From: Hungatella sp. UBA3048
GTDB taxonomy: Bacteria > Bacillota > Clostridia > Lachnospirales > Lachnospiraceae
Reading direction: 5' to 3'
Length of the DNA: 64,000 nt
NCBI GenBank assembly: GCA_002367105.1
Contig: DFCS01000017.1
Location: forward strand, 5,204-69,203
Shown piece by piece: positions 1-8,941 of the stretch (positions are counted from its first letter, which is position 1; every line of letters starts with the position of its first letter). The position numbers were made by a program, and so were the translations under genes. The notes beneath the pieces are model-generated. The model had not been told where the DNA came from, ran no database searches, and saw nothing but the letters and a program-made list of their open reading frames with translations.

Positions 1-93
1 CCCCTGCTTGCCGGTACAGTGAACATGGTTATTTTGGGATTTCTGCTTGGGATACTTCTCCCCCTTCAGACACCCGAGGGTTGTCTATATTAA
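1..93 (+). CDS. C-terminal end of a membrane protein (partial)
   Basis: The last 30 codons of a gene that begins before the window, read in frame 1 with a TAA stop at 91-93. The residues are rich in Leu, Ile, Val and Gly and form one likely membrane-spanning segment followed by a short polar tail, so the product is probably an integral membrane protein. Too little remains to name the family. No clear terminator follows, and the next gene has its own promoter about 50 bases downstream. Confidence 0.4.
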   Translation, partial: PLLAGTVNMVILGFLLGILLPLQTPEGCLY

Positions 94-142
94 AATACTA
101 AAAAAATTTTTAAAAAGCCATTCTACCTAATATTAGTAGTCA

Positions 143-172
143 TTGACTTTTTTCTTACTCTTACGGTAGTAT
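143..172 (+). promoter_or_regulatory. Probable promoter of the trmB-like remnant and phosphotransferase
   Basis: TTGACT at 143-148 and TAGTAT at 167-172 are separated by 18 bases. A 10-base palindrome, CTAATATTAG, lies just upstream at 127-136 and could be an operator for the regulator that used to be encoded here. The gene starts at 208 behind an AAAGGAG ribosome site. Confidence 0.45.
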
Positions 173-207
173 ATATGTGAGATTAATAAATAATCAAAGG
201 AGCTCTT

Positions 208-402
208 ATGGACGATACAATATTTAAACTGACACAGTTTGGATTTTCTACTTATGAAGCAAAAGCCTATCTTGCACTTCTCCAAAAAAATCCGGCTATC
301 GGCTATGAAGTAAGCAAAATTGCAAAAATCCCAACTGCAAAGATTTACGAAACAAATCACATGTATGGTGACCCTATCAACTGCAAGATACAATCTTTAT
401 AA
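208..402 (+). pseudogene. Truncated TrmB-family transcriptional regulator
   Basis: Residues 1-49 match the N-terminal winged-helix domain of TrmB/sugar-responsive regulators (start MDDTIFKLTQFGFS, then YEAKAYLALL and the helix-turn-helix ending in AKIYET). TrmB proteins normally run to about 250-350 residues, with an effector domain after the DNA-binding part. Here the match stops abruptly after residue 49, and 15 unrelated residues lead to a stop at 402. An internal deletion that removed the effector domain is the simplest reading. A start codon with a good ribosome site remains, so a short DNA-binding peptide could still be made. The following phosphotransferase gene begins 12 bases later and probably uses the same promoter. 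Confidence 0.7.
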
Positions 403-414
403 GAGGAATATCTT

Positions 415-1440
415 ATGAATTTAATGGAATTCTTTGAAACGATTTTAATAAGTTTTAACATGGGTAAAATGGTTTCGGAACCTGAAAAGGTTACAGGTGG
501 TCTTACACATAGGATGTACAAAATTAACACCGATAAGGGAAACTATATCATCAAATTATTAAATCCTAACATTATGAGCAGAGCTACCGCTATGAATAAT
601 TATAATCAAGCGGATTATATTGAAGAATTATTAAAACAAAATAATGTTCCGGCAATATACTCTTTGATTTATAACAAAAAGAAAATTCAAGAATTAGACG
701 GACAATATTTATATATATATCATTGGTATGAAGGTAAATCATTAAAAAGTAATGAGATAAAAGAAGTTAATTGTAATAAGATGGGTGAAGCTTTAGCCAA
801 TATCCACAATATCGATTTAAAAAATGATGAATTCATGAAGAATGAAATTCATGTGGATTTTAATAAATATATTGAGTCAGCAAAGAGAGTAAATTCACCT
901 ATTTATGATTTGCTCCAAGATAAAGTTGATGTTTTAAATGAAAGTATGAATTATGGTAATAAGGCAATAAAATGTATGCCTAAGGTATTAAGTATCTGTC
1001 ACAATGATATGGATAGTAAAAATGTATTATGGATAAAAGATGACTATAAAATAATTGATTTGGAGTGCCTGGGATATTCTAATCCATATTTAGAATTGTT
1101 TGAGCTTGCATTATGCTGGTCTGGTTATGAAGAATGTAATATCCATTACGATTTATTTAATTCCTTTTTCAATTCCTATTTTAGGAATACAACACTAGAT
1201 ACCGATATTGATTGGGAAACCGTTTATTATAGTAATTTTGGAAGACTAGAATGGTTAGAATTTAATATAAGAAGGGCATTAATGATTGAATGCTGCACTA
1301 AAGAAGAACAGGACTTAGGAATAAACGAAGTAAAAGAGACTATAGAACATATTGTTTATTATGCAAAGATAAAAGATGAAATTCTAAACAATATTAATCA
1401 GTATAAAAGTAAAAACATAAAAAACATTAAAAACAGATAA
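415..1440 (+). CDS. APH/choline-kinase family phosphotransferase
   Basis: A 341-residue protein of the aminoglycoside phosphotransferase / choline kinase-like fold. It has an N-terminal nucleotide-binding lobe (GGLTHRMYKI near residue 27, then an IIKLLNP Lys strand). The Brenner-type catalytic loop HNDMDSKNVLW lies near residue 197 and is followed by the metal-binding strand IIDLECLGYSNP, in which the usual Asp is present. The length fits the family. The substrate cannot be told from sequence: choline, a sugar, an aminoglycoside or another small hydroxyl compound are all possible. Base composition is much more AT-rich than the genes that follow and codon use is A/T-ending, which suggests recent transfer. 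An AGAGGAA ribosome site precedes the ATG. A bidirectional terminator follows. Confidence 0.8.
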   Translation: MNLMEFFETILISFNMGKMVSEPEKVTGGLTHRMYKINTDKGNYIIKLLNPNIMSRATAMNNYNQADYIEELLKQNNVPAIYSLIYNKKKIQELDGQYLYIYHWYEGKSLKSNEIKEVNCNKMGEALANIHNIDLKNDEFMKNEIHVDFNKYIESAKRVNSPIYDLLQDKVDVLNESMNYGNKAIKCMPKVLSICHNDMDSKNVLWIKDDYKIIDLECLGYSNPYLELFELALCWSGYEECNIHYDLFNSFFNSYFRNTTLDTDIDWETVYYSNFGRLEWLEFNIRRALMIECCTKEEQDLGINEVKETIEHIVYYAKIKDEILNNINQYKSKNIKNIKNR

Positions 1441-1450
1441 GCTTACATAG

Positions 1451-1482
1451 AAAAAGCAAGGAAATGGAATCCTTGCTTTTTC
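1451..1482. terminator. Bidirectional terminator between convergent genes
   Basis: A 12-bp perfect inverted repeat (AAAAAGCAAGGA / TCCTTGCTTTTT) with an 8-base loop. The T-rich arm follows the stem on both strands, so it can end both the phosphotransferase (+) and the DUF1846 gene (-). Confidence 0.85.
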
Positions 1483-1553
1483 GTTTAGCAGTTATTATAT
1501 TACATAAGTTAAATGGAGAAGCAGGTCCTCAGGCATCACCAGTCCCTGCCTAA

Positions 1554-3032
1554 TTAATGATAAATTTTCTTCTCTTCATAAATGGGCTCGCAGGTCAGAT
1601 TTACACCCAATTTCTTAAACACCTTAACATCCACATCGGAAAGCAGTACCGAAGTATGGGCATCACACCCCTTTAATTTCGGAAGCTGTTCCAGGGCAAT
1701 CTGAGCATTGGGATCGGTTGCAGCACTGGCGGACAGTGCAATTAAAACCTCATCCGTATGAAGTCTGGGATTTTTACTGCCCAGATAGTTGATCTTTAAT
1801 TTCTGAATCGGTTCAATGGCAGATGGAGAAATCAGATGGATGTCATGAGGAATATCTCCTAAAACCTTAACCGTATTTAATAAGAGAGCAGCAGATGCAC
1901 CTAATAAGTTGGTAGTTTTTCCTGTGACAATGGTTCCGTCCTCTAATTCAAGTGCGGCAGCCGGAGAGCCTTTTATTTCGGCCAGCTTGTTGGCGGCATT
2001 CACAACCTTTCTCATGTCAGCGGTTATTTTTGCCTGCTTCATAAGAAGCTCGATTTTATAGACCTCTTCTTTGGAACCCATATCCCTTGCCAGACGGGAA
2101 AGGGCCTGGTAATAACGCCTGATGATTTCCTGCAAGGAAGCTTCCCTGCATACTTCATCATCCACCATGCAGAAGCCGACCATATTTACGCCCATGTCAG
2201 TGGGGGATTTATAAGGGCATTCTCCGTAGATTCCCTCAAAGATAGCACTTAGTACAGGAAAGATCTCTACATCCCGGTTGTAATTAACGGTGGTCTTCCC
2301 ATAGGCCTCCAGATGAAAAGGATCGATCATATTTACATCGTTTAAGTCTGCGGTAGCGGCCTCGTAGGCTAAGTTTACCGGATGCTTTAAGGAGATATTC
2401 CAGATGGGGAATGTCTCAAATTTCGCATATCCTGCCTTGATCCCCCGCTTGTTCTCGTGGTAAAGCTGGGATAAGCAGGTTGCCATCTTTCCGCTTCCAG
2501 GTCCTGGTGCAGTAATAATAACAAGGGGCTTTGTTGTTTCTATATAATCATTCCTGCCATATCCTTCGTCACTGACAATAAGAGAAACATTGCTTGGATA
2601 ACCGTCAATGATATAGTGGCGGTATACTTTAATCCCCATTTTCTCCAGCTTGCTCTTAAATAAGTCAGCGGCCTTCTGGCCGGAATACTGAGTGATAACA
2701 ACGCTTCCCACATAAAGCCCTTTATCCGTAAAGGACTGGATCAGCCGTAAGACATCCACATCATAAGTGATGCCCAGATCATGGCGGATTTTATTCTTCT
2801 CAATATCCGCAGCGTTGATAGCGATCACGATTTCTGCCTGGTCTGACAGCTGCATCAGCATGCGGAGCTTGCTGTCAGGTTCAAACCCCGGGAGCACCCT
2901 GGAAGCGTGATAATCATCAAACAGCTTACCGCCGAATTCCAGATAAAGCTTGTCGCCAAACTGGCTGATCCGTTCCCTGATGTGTTCTGACTGCATGGTT
3001 AAATACTTATTGTTATCAAATCCGAATTTCAT
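1554..3032 (-). CDS. DUF1846 (UPF0371) family protein
   Basis: A 492-residue protein recognised as the DUF1846/UPF0371 family, which is widespread in Firmicutes and Actinobacteria and has no firmly assigned function. It carries a nucleotide-loop-like segment APGPGSGKMATC near residues 175-186. The length equals the usual family length, so the gene is intact. I place the start at the ATG at 3032 (protein MKFGFDNNKY), because GGAGGG lies four bases upstream of it; an in-frame ATG four codons earlier overlaps that ribosome site. The gene stands alone between a bidirectional terminator and a leader with strong inverted repeats. It is divergent from the methionine aminopeptidase gene. It may bind a nucleotide, but this is inference. 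Confidence 0.88.
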   Translation of the reverse strand: MKFGFDNNKYLTMQSEHIRERISQFGDKLYLEFGGKLFDDYHASRVLPGFEPDSKLRMLMQLSDQAEIVIAINAADIEKNKIRHDLGITYDVDVLRLIQSFTDKGLYVGSVVITQYSGQKAADLFKSKLEKMGIKVYRHYIIDGYPSNVSLIVSDEGYGRNDYIETTKPLVIITAPGPGSGKMATCLSQLYHENKRGIKAGYAKFETFPIWNISLKHPVNLAYEAATADLNDVNMIDPFHLEAYGKTTVNYNRDVEIFPVLSAIFEGIYGECPYKSPTDMGVNMVGFCMVDDEVCREASLQEIIRRYYQALSRLARDMGSKEEVYKIELLMKQAKITADMRKVVNAANKLAEIKGSPAAALELEDGTIVTGKTTNLLGASAALLLNTVKVLGDIPHDIHLISPSAIEPIQKLKINYLGSKNPRLHTDEVLIALSASAATDPNAQIALEQLPKLKGCDAHTSVLLSDVDVKVFKKLGVNLTCEPIYEEKKIYH

Positions 3033-3097
3033 TTGTCCCTCCATGATGTGTGCTTACAGTTCAGTCATGCAGAAACAATTGTATAATTATTTCCAGA

Positions 3098-3168
3098 GGG
3101 CGGACGCCCAACATAAATAATTGGCGGCAAATACATATACCTTTCGGAAATATGTTTTATCCGCCAAA
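3098..3168. other. Hairpin-rich leader between DUF1846 and map
   Basis: Two inverted repeats lie side by side: GGGCGGACGCCC at 3098-3109, and a longer one with arms TTGGCGG (3121-3127) and CCGCCAA (3161-3167) enclosing a second imperfect stem (ACATAT / ATATGT). They would be in the 5' leader of the DUF1846 transcript on the minus strand. I do not recognise a known riboswitch. A repeated extragenic palindrome is an alternative. Confidence 0.4.
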
Positions 3169-3348
3169 TTAAGAATGGCATGGTTGAACCATAACGCATA
3201 CACGAACTTTTTGACCATAGTACTTATAAATTGTATCATATAAATTATGAAATTACCACGGATTTTTTCCTATCCCCTTCTTTTTCCTGAAACCCTTTAC
3301 AACCGGCCTCAAACGTGTTAAAACGTTGTAGTAAGAAGGAGGATGGAA

Positions 3349-4221
3349 ATGTTTAAAACAGGTAGAAATGATGCATGCTGGTGCGGTAGCGGAAAAAAAT
3401 ACAAAAACTGTCATCTGCCCTTTGACCAAAAGCTTGAAAATTATGCGGTCATGGGAGATGAGGTTCCAGAGCACTATATGATAAAAACGCCGGCTCAGAT
3501 TGAAGGAGTCCGCCGTGCAGGAATTGTAAACAACAGGATTCTTGACCTGGTAGAAGAGATGATAAAGCCTGGCATCAGTACGGAAGATATCAATACACTG
3601 GTACACGAGAATACCATCAAAATGGGAGGAATCCCAGCTACCCTTAATTTTGAGGGGTATCCCAAAAGTGTGTGCACATCCATTAACGAGGTAGTATGCC
3701 ACGGAATTCCGGATTCTAACCGGATCTTAAAGGAGGGGGATATTGTCAATGTGGATGTGACCACCATTGTTGATGGTTTCTACGCCGATGCCTCCAGAAT
3801 GTTCTGCCTCGGCAACGTATCGGATGAGGCATTGAGACTTGTCCGTGTCACAAAGGAGAGTGTGGATCTTGCTGTGAAGGAAGCCAGGGCATGGGGCCAT
3901 CTGGGAGATATCGGAGCAGCTATATCGGAATATATCTATGCCAATGGCTTTACTGTCGTGCGGGAAATCGGCGGACACGGCGTGGGCGTGGATTTTCATG
4001 AGGAGCCATGGGTCAGCCACATCGGCACAAGAGGTACCGACATGCTTCTTGTACCAGGGATGATATTTACCATTGAGCCAATGGTAAATGCCGGAAAAGC
4101 CGATGTAGTACAGGATGACAATGACGGCTGGACCATTTATACAAAGGATGGAAGCTTGTCAGCACAGTGGGAATATACTGTTTTGATCACGGAAGAAGGA
4201 GCGGAGGTGCTTGCAAGATAA
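3349..4221 (+). CDS. map: Methionine aminopeptidase type I with SEC-C zinc motif
   Basis: A 290-residue cytoplasmic metalloprotease that removes the initiator Met from new proteins. Residues 1-22 form a SEC-C zinc-binding motif (C10, C12, C21, H22), an extension found in many Firmicute and Chlamydia enzymes and thought to dock the enzyme to the ribosome. The rest is the pita-bread fold. Its five metal ligands can be seen: two Asp in VNVDVTTIVDGFYADASR, His in GGHGVG, Glu in TIEPM and Glu in QWEYTVLI. I chose the ATG at 3349 because AAGGAGG ends six bases upstream; an earlier in-frame ATG at 3343 overlaps it. The tag gene starts directly after the stop, so the two are cotranscribed. Confidence 0.93.
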   Translation: MFKTGRNDACWCGSGKKYKNCHLPFDQKLENYAVMGDEVPEHYMIKTPAQIEGVRRAGIVNNRILDLVEEMIKPGISTEDINTLVHENTIKMGGIPATLNFEGYPKSVCTSINEVVCHGIPDSNRILKEGDIVNVDVTTIVDGFYADASRMFCLGNVSDEALRLVRVTKESVDLAVKEARAWGHLGDIGAAISEYIYANGFTVVREIGGHGVGVDFHEEPWVSHIGTRGTDMLLVPGMIFTIEPMVNAGKADVVQDDNDGWTIYTKDGSLSAQWEYTVLITEEGAEVLAR

Positions 4222-4788
4222 ATGGAGAAAAAACGATGTTTTTGGGTGGATGAGTCCTCGCCGGTTTATGTGAAATATCACGACGAAGAGTGGGGAGTTC
4301 CTGTTTATGATGATAAAAAGCTTTATGAGATGTTCCTTTTGGAAACCTTTCAGGCAGGTCTTTCCTGGATCACCATACTGAGAAAAAGAGAATCCTTCCG
4401 GGAAGCCTTTGATGGCTTTGATTTGGAAAAGGTGGCATGCTATGGTGAGGAGAAAATAAACAGCTTAATGGAGAATACGGGCATCATAAGGAACCGGAAA
4501 AAAATAGAAGCTGCAGTGAAAAATTCCCGTATATTTCTGGAGCTCCAGCGGGAGTTCGGCTCTTTTTCCGAGTATCTATGGGGATTCACAAATAAGGAAA
4601 TCATCATCAATCAGGATGACAACTTCCCGGTAAAAACAGAGCTGTCCGACCGGGTTTCAAAAGATTTAAAGAAGAGGGGAATGGCTTTTGTAGGTTCTGT
4701 TACCATCTATTCCTATCTTCAGGCAATTGGTGTGGTCAATGACCATGAGCTAACCTGTTTCTGCAGGGAGAACAGTCAGAACGGCTGA
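4222..4788 (+). CDS. tag: DNA-3-methyladenine glycosylase I
   Basis: A 188-residue base-excision repair enzyme that removes N3-methyladenine from alkylated DNA. The zinc-snap ligands of the family can be placed: C6, H20, H175 and C179, the last in DHELTCFC. The LE-QAGLSW helix with the substrate-contacting Glu (E41) and the helix-hairpin-helix region follow the family pattern. The length matches E. coli Tag. The ATG comes immediately after the map stop codon with no gap, which indicates translational coupling. There is no clear terminator after it before the next promoter. Confidence 0.93.
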   Translation: MEKKRCFWVDESSPVYVKYHDEEWGVPVYDDKKLYEMFLLETFQAGLSWITILRKRESFREAFDGFDLEKVACYGEEKINSLMENTGIIRNRKKIEAAVKNSRIFLELQREFGSFSEYLWGFTNKEIIINQDDNFPVKTELSDRVSKDLKKRGMAFVGSVTIYSYLQAIGVVNDHELTCFCRENSQNG

Positions 4789-4902
4789 AAACAGAGGCAG
4801 ATCATACAAAGAAAAAGTGGGGAATTATTTGGATAAAGAATACATAGCTTATGAAATAAGAGGCTAAAAGAATAAGGCTGCATCCGGAAAATGTAATTTT
4901 TA

Positions 4903-4931
4903 TTGGAAAATTTTACAAATTGTGGTAAAAT
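4903..4931 (+). promoter_or_regulatory. Promoter of the DUF4015 lipoprotein gene
   Basis: TTGGAA at 4903-4908 and TAAAAT at 4926-4931 with a 17-base spacer, about 58 bases before the chosen start. The surrounding 190 bases contain no gene. Confidence 0.6.
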
Positions 4932-4988
4932 GTTAAATATTTATTACATTCAACACCTGAAACCATAAAGAAAGTGAACAGGAGTATT

Positions 4989-6464
4989 ATGAAAAGATGG
5001 CTTTTGGCAGTGATTGCATTCTCGTTGGTGACCTCCGGATGCAGCAGATACAAAGGAATTTCCGAACCCACAGAGAAAGACAACAAAACAGAAGAATCTC
5101 AGCAGAGTACAGAAGAATCCGAGCAGAGTACAGAGGCAGAGGCTGGAAAGCTTCCTGTTGAAGTTTCCGCAAAACCGGGAAAGAAGCCGGTAAAGGTAAA
5201 GGGAATCTATATATCCGGCTATATGGCCGGCTCTGAAGGGCTCCAGGCAATATTGGACAAGATCCAGGGGACTGAGATTAATACGGTTGTCATTGATGTG
5301 AAGAATGATGACGGACGGATTACCTTTGCAATGACAGATGCACCTACGGTTAATGAGATCGGTGCCACAGAAAAGTACATCAAAGATATTGACAGTCTCA
5401 TGGCTCAGTTAAAGGCCAGGGGGCTTTATACCATTGCCCGGGTGGTGGCGTTCAGGGATCCTTATCTGGCCGAGAAAAAGCCTGAGTGGGCTCTAAAGAA
5501 CAAGGATGGAAGTTTACACCGGGATAACAAGGGACTGGCCTGGGTGAATCCTTACCGGACAGAGGTATGGGATTATCTGGTGGAGGTGGGAACCGAAGCT
5601 TCCAAGGCCGGATTTGATGAAGTCCAGTTTGACTACATCCGGTTTTCTACGGACAGTTCCATGAAACAGGTGGTATTTGACGAAAAGGATACCAGGGGAC
5701 GTTCCAAAACGGATATTATTACGGAATTTATCCAGTATGCATATGACAAGCTGTCTTCCCGCAATGTTTTTGTTTCGGCAGATGTGTTTGGCACCATCAT
5801 CGGAAGTAAGGTGGACGCGGAGGCAGTGGGGCAGATCTATCAGGAGATGGCATGTCACCTGGATTATATTTGTCCAATGATCTACCCCTCTCATTACGGT
5901 GACGGTAACTTTGGAATCGATCATCCGGATATGGAGCCATACCGTACCATACGAGCCGCTTTAAAGCTGTCCAGGCAGGATCTGGAATCTGCCAGAGTGG
6001 CTGGGAAGCAACAGGCCATTGTACGCCCCTGGCTCCAGGATTTTACGGCTGCCTATCTGGAACACCACATTACTTACGGAGCTAAGGAAGTAAGGGCCCA
6101 GATCCAGGCGGTCTATGATGCAGGCTATGATGAGTGGATTCTCTGGAGCGCATCCAACCGGTATACCTGGGATAGTTTCTTAAGCCGGGAGGCGGCGAAA
6201 GAAGAGGCAGAGAAGCTTGCCAGATTAAGAGAAACGGAAGTGACCTCTTCCGTACCAGCTGAGGTATCAACGGAAGTACCAACTCAGGTATCGGCAGAAG
6301 TACCAGCTGAGGTACAGCCGGTAGGTAAAGAAGAGAGGACAGAAAAGAGCCTGGAAGGAAGCACAGCAGCAGAGACGGAACAGGAGACGAAGAAGGAAAA
6401 TAAAAATAAAACCAGATCCAAGCCCGATGTTGTCATTGTGACCACAGGCGGCTTAAGAGATTAG
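4989..6464 (+). CDS. Lipoprotein with putative glycoside hydrolase (DUF4015) domain
   Basis: A 491-residue secreted lipoprotein. The signal peptide (MKRWLLAVIAFSL) ends in the lipobox VTSGC, with Cys18 as the lipid-bearing residue. A Ser/Glu/Thr-rich linker follows, with a repeated QSTEES. From about residue 70 comes a TIM-barrel-like domain of the DUF4015 'putative glycosyl hydrolase' family: KGIYISGY, VVIDVKND, a DEVQFDYIRF strand carrying the likely acidic catalytic residues, and YPSHYG. The C-terminal 90 residues are low-complexity, with tandem S-A-E-V-P type repeats, and probably lie in the cell wall. The ATG at 4989 is chosen because AGGAG lies upstream and the signal peptide starts there. 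The substrate is unknown; a cell-wall or exopolysaccharide role is plausible. Confidence 0.82.
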   Translation: MKRWLLAVIAFSLVTSGCSRYKGISEPTEKDNKTEESQQSTEESEQSTEAEAGKLPVEVSAKPGKKPVKVKGIYISGYMAGSEGLQAILDKIQGTEINTVVIDVKNDDGRITFAMTDAPTVNEIGATEKYIKDIDSLMAQLKARGLYTIARVVAFRDPYLAEKKPEWALKNKDGSLHRDNKGLAWVNPYRTEVWDYLVEVGTEASKAGFDEVQFDYIRFSTDSSMKQVVFDEKDTRGRSKTDIITEFIQYAYDKLSSRNVFVSADVFGTIIGSKVDAEAVGQIYQEMACHLDYICPMIYPSHYGDGNFGIDHPDMEPYRTIRAALKLSRQDLESARVAGKQQAIVRPWLQDFTAAYLEHHITYGAKEVRAQIQAVYDAGYDEWILWSASNRYTWDSFLSREAAKEEAEKLARLRETEVTSSVPAEVSTEVPTQVSAEVPAEVQPVGKEERTEKSLEGSTAAETEQETKKENKNKTRSKPDVVIVTTGGLRD

Positions 6465-6479
6465 GAAGTGAGGAAAGCC

Positions 6480-7001
6480 ATGGACAGAGCACCCAGACCA
6501 GGAGATTTCTACCGGCATTTTAAAGAAAAGATGTACCAGGTGATAACCGTCGCGATTCATTCCGAAACAGGAGAAGAGTTGGTTGTGTATCAGGCGCTAT
6601 ATGGATCCTTTGGAACATATGCCCGTCCGTTGTCCATGTTTATCAGTGAGGTGGACCATGAAAAGTATCCGGATGTAAAGCAGAAATACAGGTTTGAACG
6701 GGTAGATATCGGTTCTGAACAGCCCGTGGCAAAAGCCTGTCTCCAAAGTCAGGAGAGCTTGCCCCCGGATGATTGCCATCATGAAAATAAAAATCTCCTT
6801 GCATTTCTTGATGCCGGGACGTATCATGAGAAGTTGGAGGTTCTTGAGAATCGGAAGGACCGGTTTTCTGCGGAAGAGCTTTTGGCAATCTGCGAGATTA
6901 TGGAGATCGGAAGGCCGGATTCAGAACCTGAGGAGAAATATTATGCAGTGAAAAGGTATCTGGAGCTGCAGAATAAATACGAGGGATCAAGATTGAGGTG
7001 A
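6480..7001 (+). CDS. DUF1653-domain protein
   Basis: A 173-residue cytoplasmic protein. Residues 1-70 are a DUF1653 domain (RPGDFYRHFKEKMYQVITVAIHSETGEELVVYQAL, here split over several strands), a short beta-rich module with no assigned reaction. The C-terminal 100 residues are charged and helical and are not recognised. It follows the lipoprotein gene after 15 bases and is followed by uvrC nine bases later, so it probably sits in one transcript with both. The ATG at 6480 is preferred over a GTG at 6468, since GAGG is six bases upstream of it. Confidence 0.75.
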   Translation: MDRAPRPGDFYRHFKEKMYQVITVAIHSETGEELVVYQALYGSFGTYARPLSMFISEVDHEKYPDVKQKYRFERVDIGSEQPVAKACLQSQESLPPDDCHHENKNLLAFLDAGTYHEKLEVLENRKDRFSAEELLAICEIMEIGRPDSEPEEKYYAVKRYLELQNKYEGSRLR

Positions 7002-7010
7002 TTTGTTTCA

Positions 7011-8882
7011 GTGGACCACAGGTCATTTAATATAGAAGAAGAATTAAAAAAACTGCCGTCCCAGCCTGGCGTGTATATCATGCACGACAAGCGGGACGAA
7101 ATCATCTATGTGGGAAAAGCCATCAGCTTAAAAAACAGGGTCAGGCAGTACTTTCAGAGCAGCAGAAATAAAACGGCTAAAATCGAACAAATGGTGTCGA
7201 GGATCGCCCGGTTTGAATACATTATAACAGACTCTGAGCTGGAAGCCCTTGTGCTGGAGTGCAATCTCATTAAGGAACACCGTCCCCGTTACAATACCAT
7301 GCTAAAGGATGATAAGACCTATCCCTATATCAAGGTAACGGTTTACGAGGACTATCCCAGGATCTTATTTTCCAGGGATATGAAAAAAGATAAAAGCAAG
7401 TATTTCGGACCGTATACAAGCGCCGGAGCGGTAAAGGATACCATTGAGCTGATCCATAAGCTTTATCAGATAAGAACCTGCAACCGGAATCTGCCAAGAG
7501 ACATCGGGAAGGAACGCCCCTGCTTAAATTACCATATCAAGCAGTGTTCGGCCCCGTGCCAGGATTATATCAGCAGGGAAGATTACTGGATATCCATAAA
7601 CCGTGCCCTGGACTTTTTAGGCGGAAAATACGGACCAGTGATTAAGATGCTGGAAGAGAAGATGCAGGCGGCATCGGAAGAAATGGATTATGAAAAGGCC
7701 ATTGAGTACCGGGATCTGTTAAACAGTGTAAAGCAGATCGCCCAGAAGCAGAAGATCACGGACAGCGGCATGGAAGACAGGGACATCATTGCCATGGCAA
7801 AGGATGAAATGGATGCCGTGGTGCAGGTATTCTTTGTCCGGGAAGGCAGGCTCATCGGCCGGGAGCATTTCCATGTAAGCATCGCAACGGCAGAGGATAA
7901 CAGGCAGATCCTGACCAGTTTTGTCAAACAGTTTTATGCAGGAACTCCTTTTGTTCCAAAAGAGCTGTGGGTACAGACTGATCTTGAGGATGAAAGTGTC
8001 ATAGGGGAATGGCTTTCCGCAAAGCGCGGCCAGAAGGTCAGAATCGTAGTTCCCCGGAAAGGCCAGAAGGAACGCCTGGTGGAACTGGCGGAGAAAAATG
8101 CCGCACTGGTTCTTTCTCAGGATAAGGAAAAGATAAAGCGGGAAGAGCTTCGCACCATTGGCGCCATGAATGAGGTAGGCGGCTGGCTCGGGCTTTCCGG
8201 CATTAAGCGGATTGAGGCATTTGATATTTCCAACATAAGCGGCTTTGAGTCTGTAGGCTCCATGATTGTCTATGAAAATGGAAGGCCGAAGAGAAATGAT
8301 TACAGGAAGTTTAAGATCAAATGGGTCAAGGGGGCCAATGATTATGCCTCCATGAATGAGGTGCTCACAAGAAGATTTTCCCATGGCCTTAAGGAAGCGG
8401 AAAGCTTAATAGAAAAGGGCGTGGATGAGGAGCTTGGAAGCTTTACCCGCTTCCCGGACTTAATCATGATGGATGGAGGACGGGGGCAGGTAAACATTGC
8501 CCTGGAGGTTTTAAAGGAACTGGATATTTCCATTCCTGTCTGCGGTATGGTAAAGGATGACAATCACAGGACAAGAGGGCTTTACTATAATAACGTGGAA
8601 ATTCCCATTGACAGGCATTCCGAAGGATTTAAGCTGGTCACCAGGATCCAGGATGAAGCCCACCGGTTTGCCATTGAATACCATAGAAGTTTAAGAAGCA
8701 AGGGACAGGTGAAATCTATTCTTGACGATATTCCTGGCATCGGCCCTAACAGGAGAAAGGCGCTGATGCGCCGGTTTAAAGGGCTGGAAGCCATAAAGGA
8801 AGCGACCATGGAGGAGCTTTCCGAAGTACCGGGTATGAATGCTCTGGCAGCGAAAAGCGTTTTCGAGTTCTTCCACATATAG
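7011..8882 (+). CDS. uvrC: Excinuclease ABC subunit C
   Basis: A 623-residue nucleotide-excision repair nuclease that cuts both sides of a lesion with UvrB. Domains in order: GIY-YIG nuclease at about 15-95 (GVYIMHD, IIYVGKA), a Cys-rich region at about 160-180, a UVR/UvrB-binding motif near 210-240 (EKMQAASEEMDYEKAIEYRD), an RNase H-like endonuclease domain (AFDISN, MDGGRGQ, QDEAHRFAI carry the catalytic Asp, Asp and His) and a C-terminal helix-hairpin-helix pair (DDIPGIGPNRRKALM). The length is typical. The start is a GTG at 7011 with GAGGTG about ten bases upstream. Confidence 0.97.
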   Translation: MDHRSFNIEEELKKLPSQPGVYIMHDKRDEIIYVGKAISLKNRVRQYFQSSRNKTAKIEQMVSRIARFEYIITDSELEALVLECNLIKEHRPRYNTMLKDDKTYPYIKVTVYEDYPRILFSRDMKKDKSKYFGPYTSAGAVKDTIELIHKLYQIRTCNRNLPRDIGKERPCLNYHIKQCSAPCQDYISREDYWISINRALDFLGGKYGPVIKMLEEKMQAASEEMDYEKAIEYRDLLNSVKQIAQKQKITDSGMEDRDIIAMAKDEMDAVVQVFFVREGRLIGREHFHVSIATAEDNRQILTSFVKQFYAGTPFVPKELWVQTDLEDESVIGEWLSAKRGQKVRIVVPRKGQKERLVELAEKNAALVLSQDKEKIKREELRTIGAMNEVGGWLGLSGIKRIEAFDISNISGFESVGSMIVYENGRPKRNDYRKFKIKWVKGANDYASMNEVLTRRFSHGLKEAESLIEKGVDEELGSFTRFPDLIMMDGGRGQVNIALEVLKELDISIPVCGMVKDDNHRTRGLYYNNVEIPIDRHSEGFKLVTRIQDEAHRFAIEYHRSLRSKGQVKSILDDIPGIGPNRRKALMRRFKGLEAIKEATMEELSEVPGMNALAAKSVFEFFHI

Positions 8883-8941
8883 CTTTTCAAATGGCCAAAT
8901 CTGTGATAGTATGAAAAAAACAGATGGAAAAGAGGAGCGCC

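Noticed and set aside
3253..3702. 149-codon open frame on the minus strand over the map promoter and start
   Set aside because: Antisense to the well-supported map gene, with no ribosome site.
6220..6330. Tandem GTA-CCA-GCT-like repeats as a possible mobile or CRISPR-like array
   Set aside because: They are in frame within the lipoprotein gene and code for a low-complexity Val/Pro/Ser/Glu linker.
7719..8384. 221-codon open frame on the minus strand
   Set aside because: Lies fully inside uvrC on the opposite strand; no ribosome site or recognisable domain.
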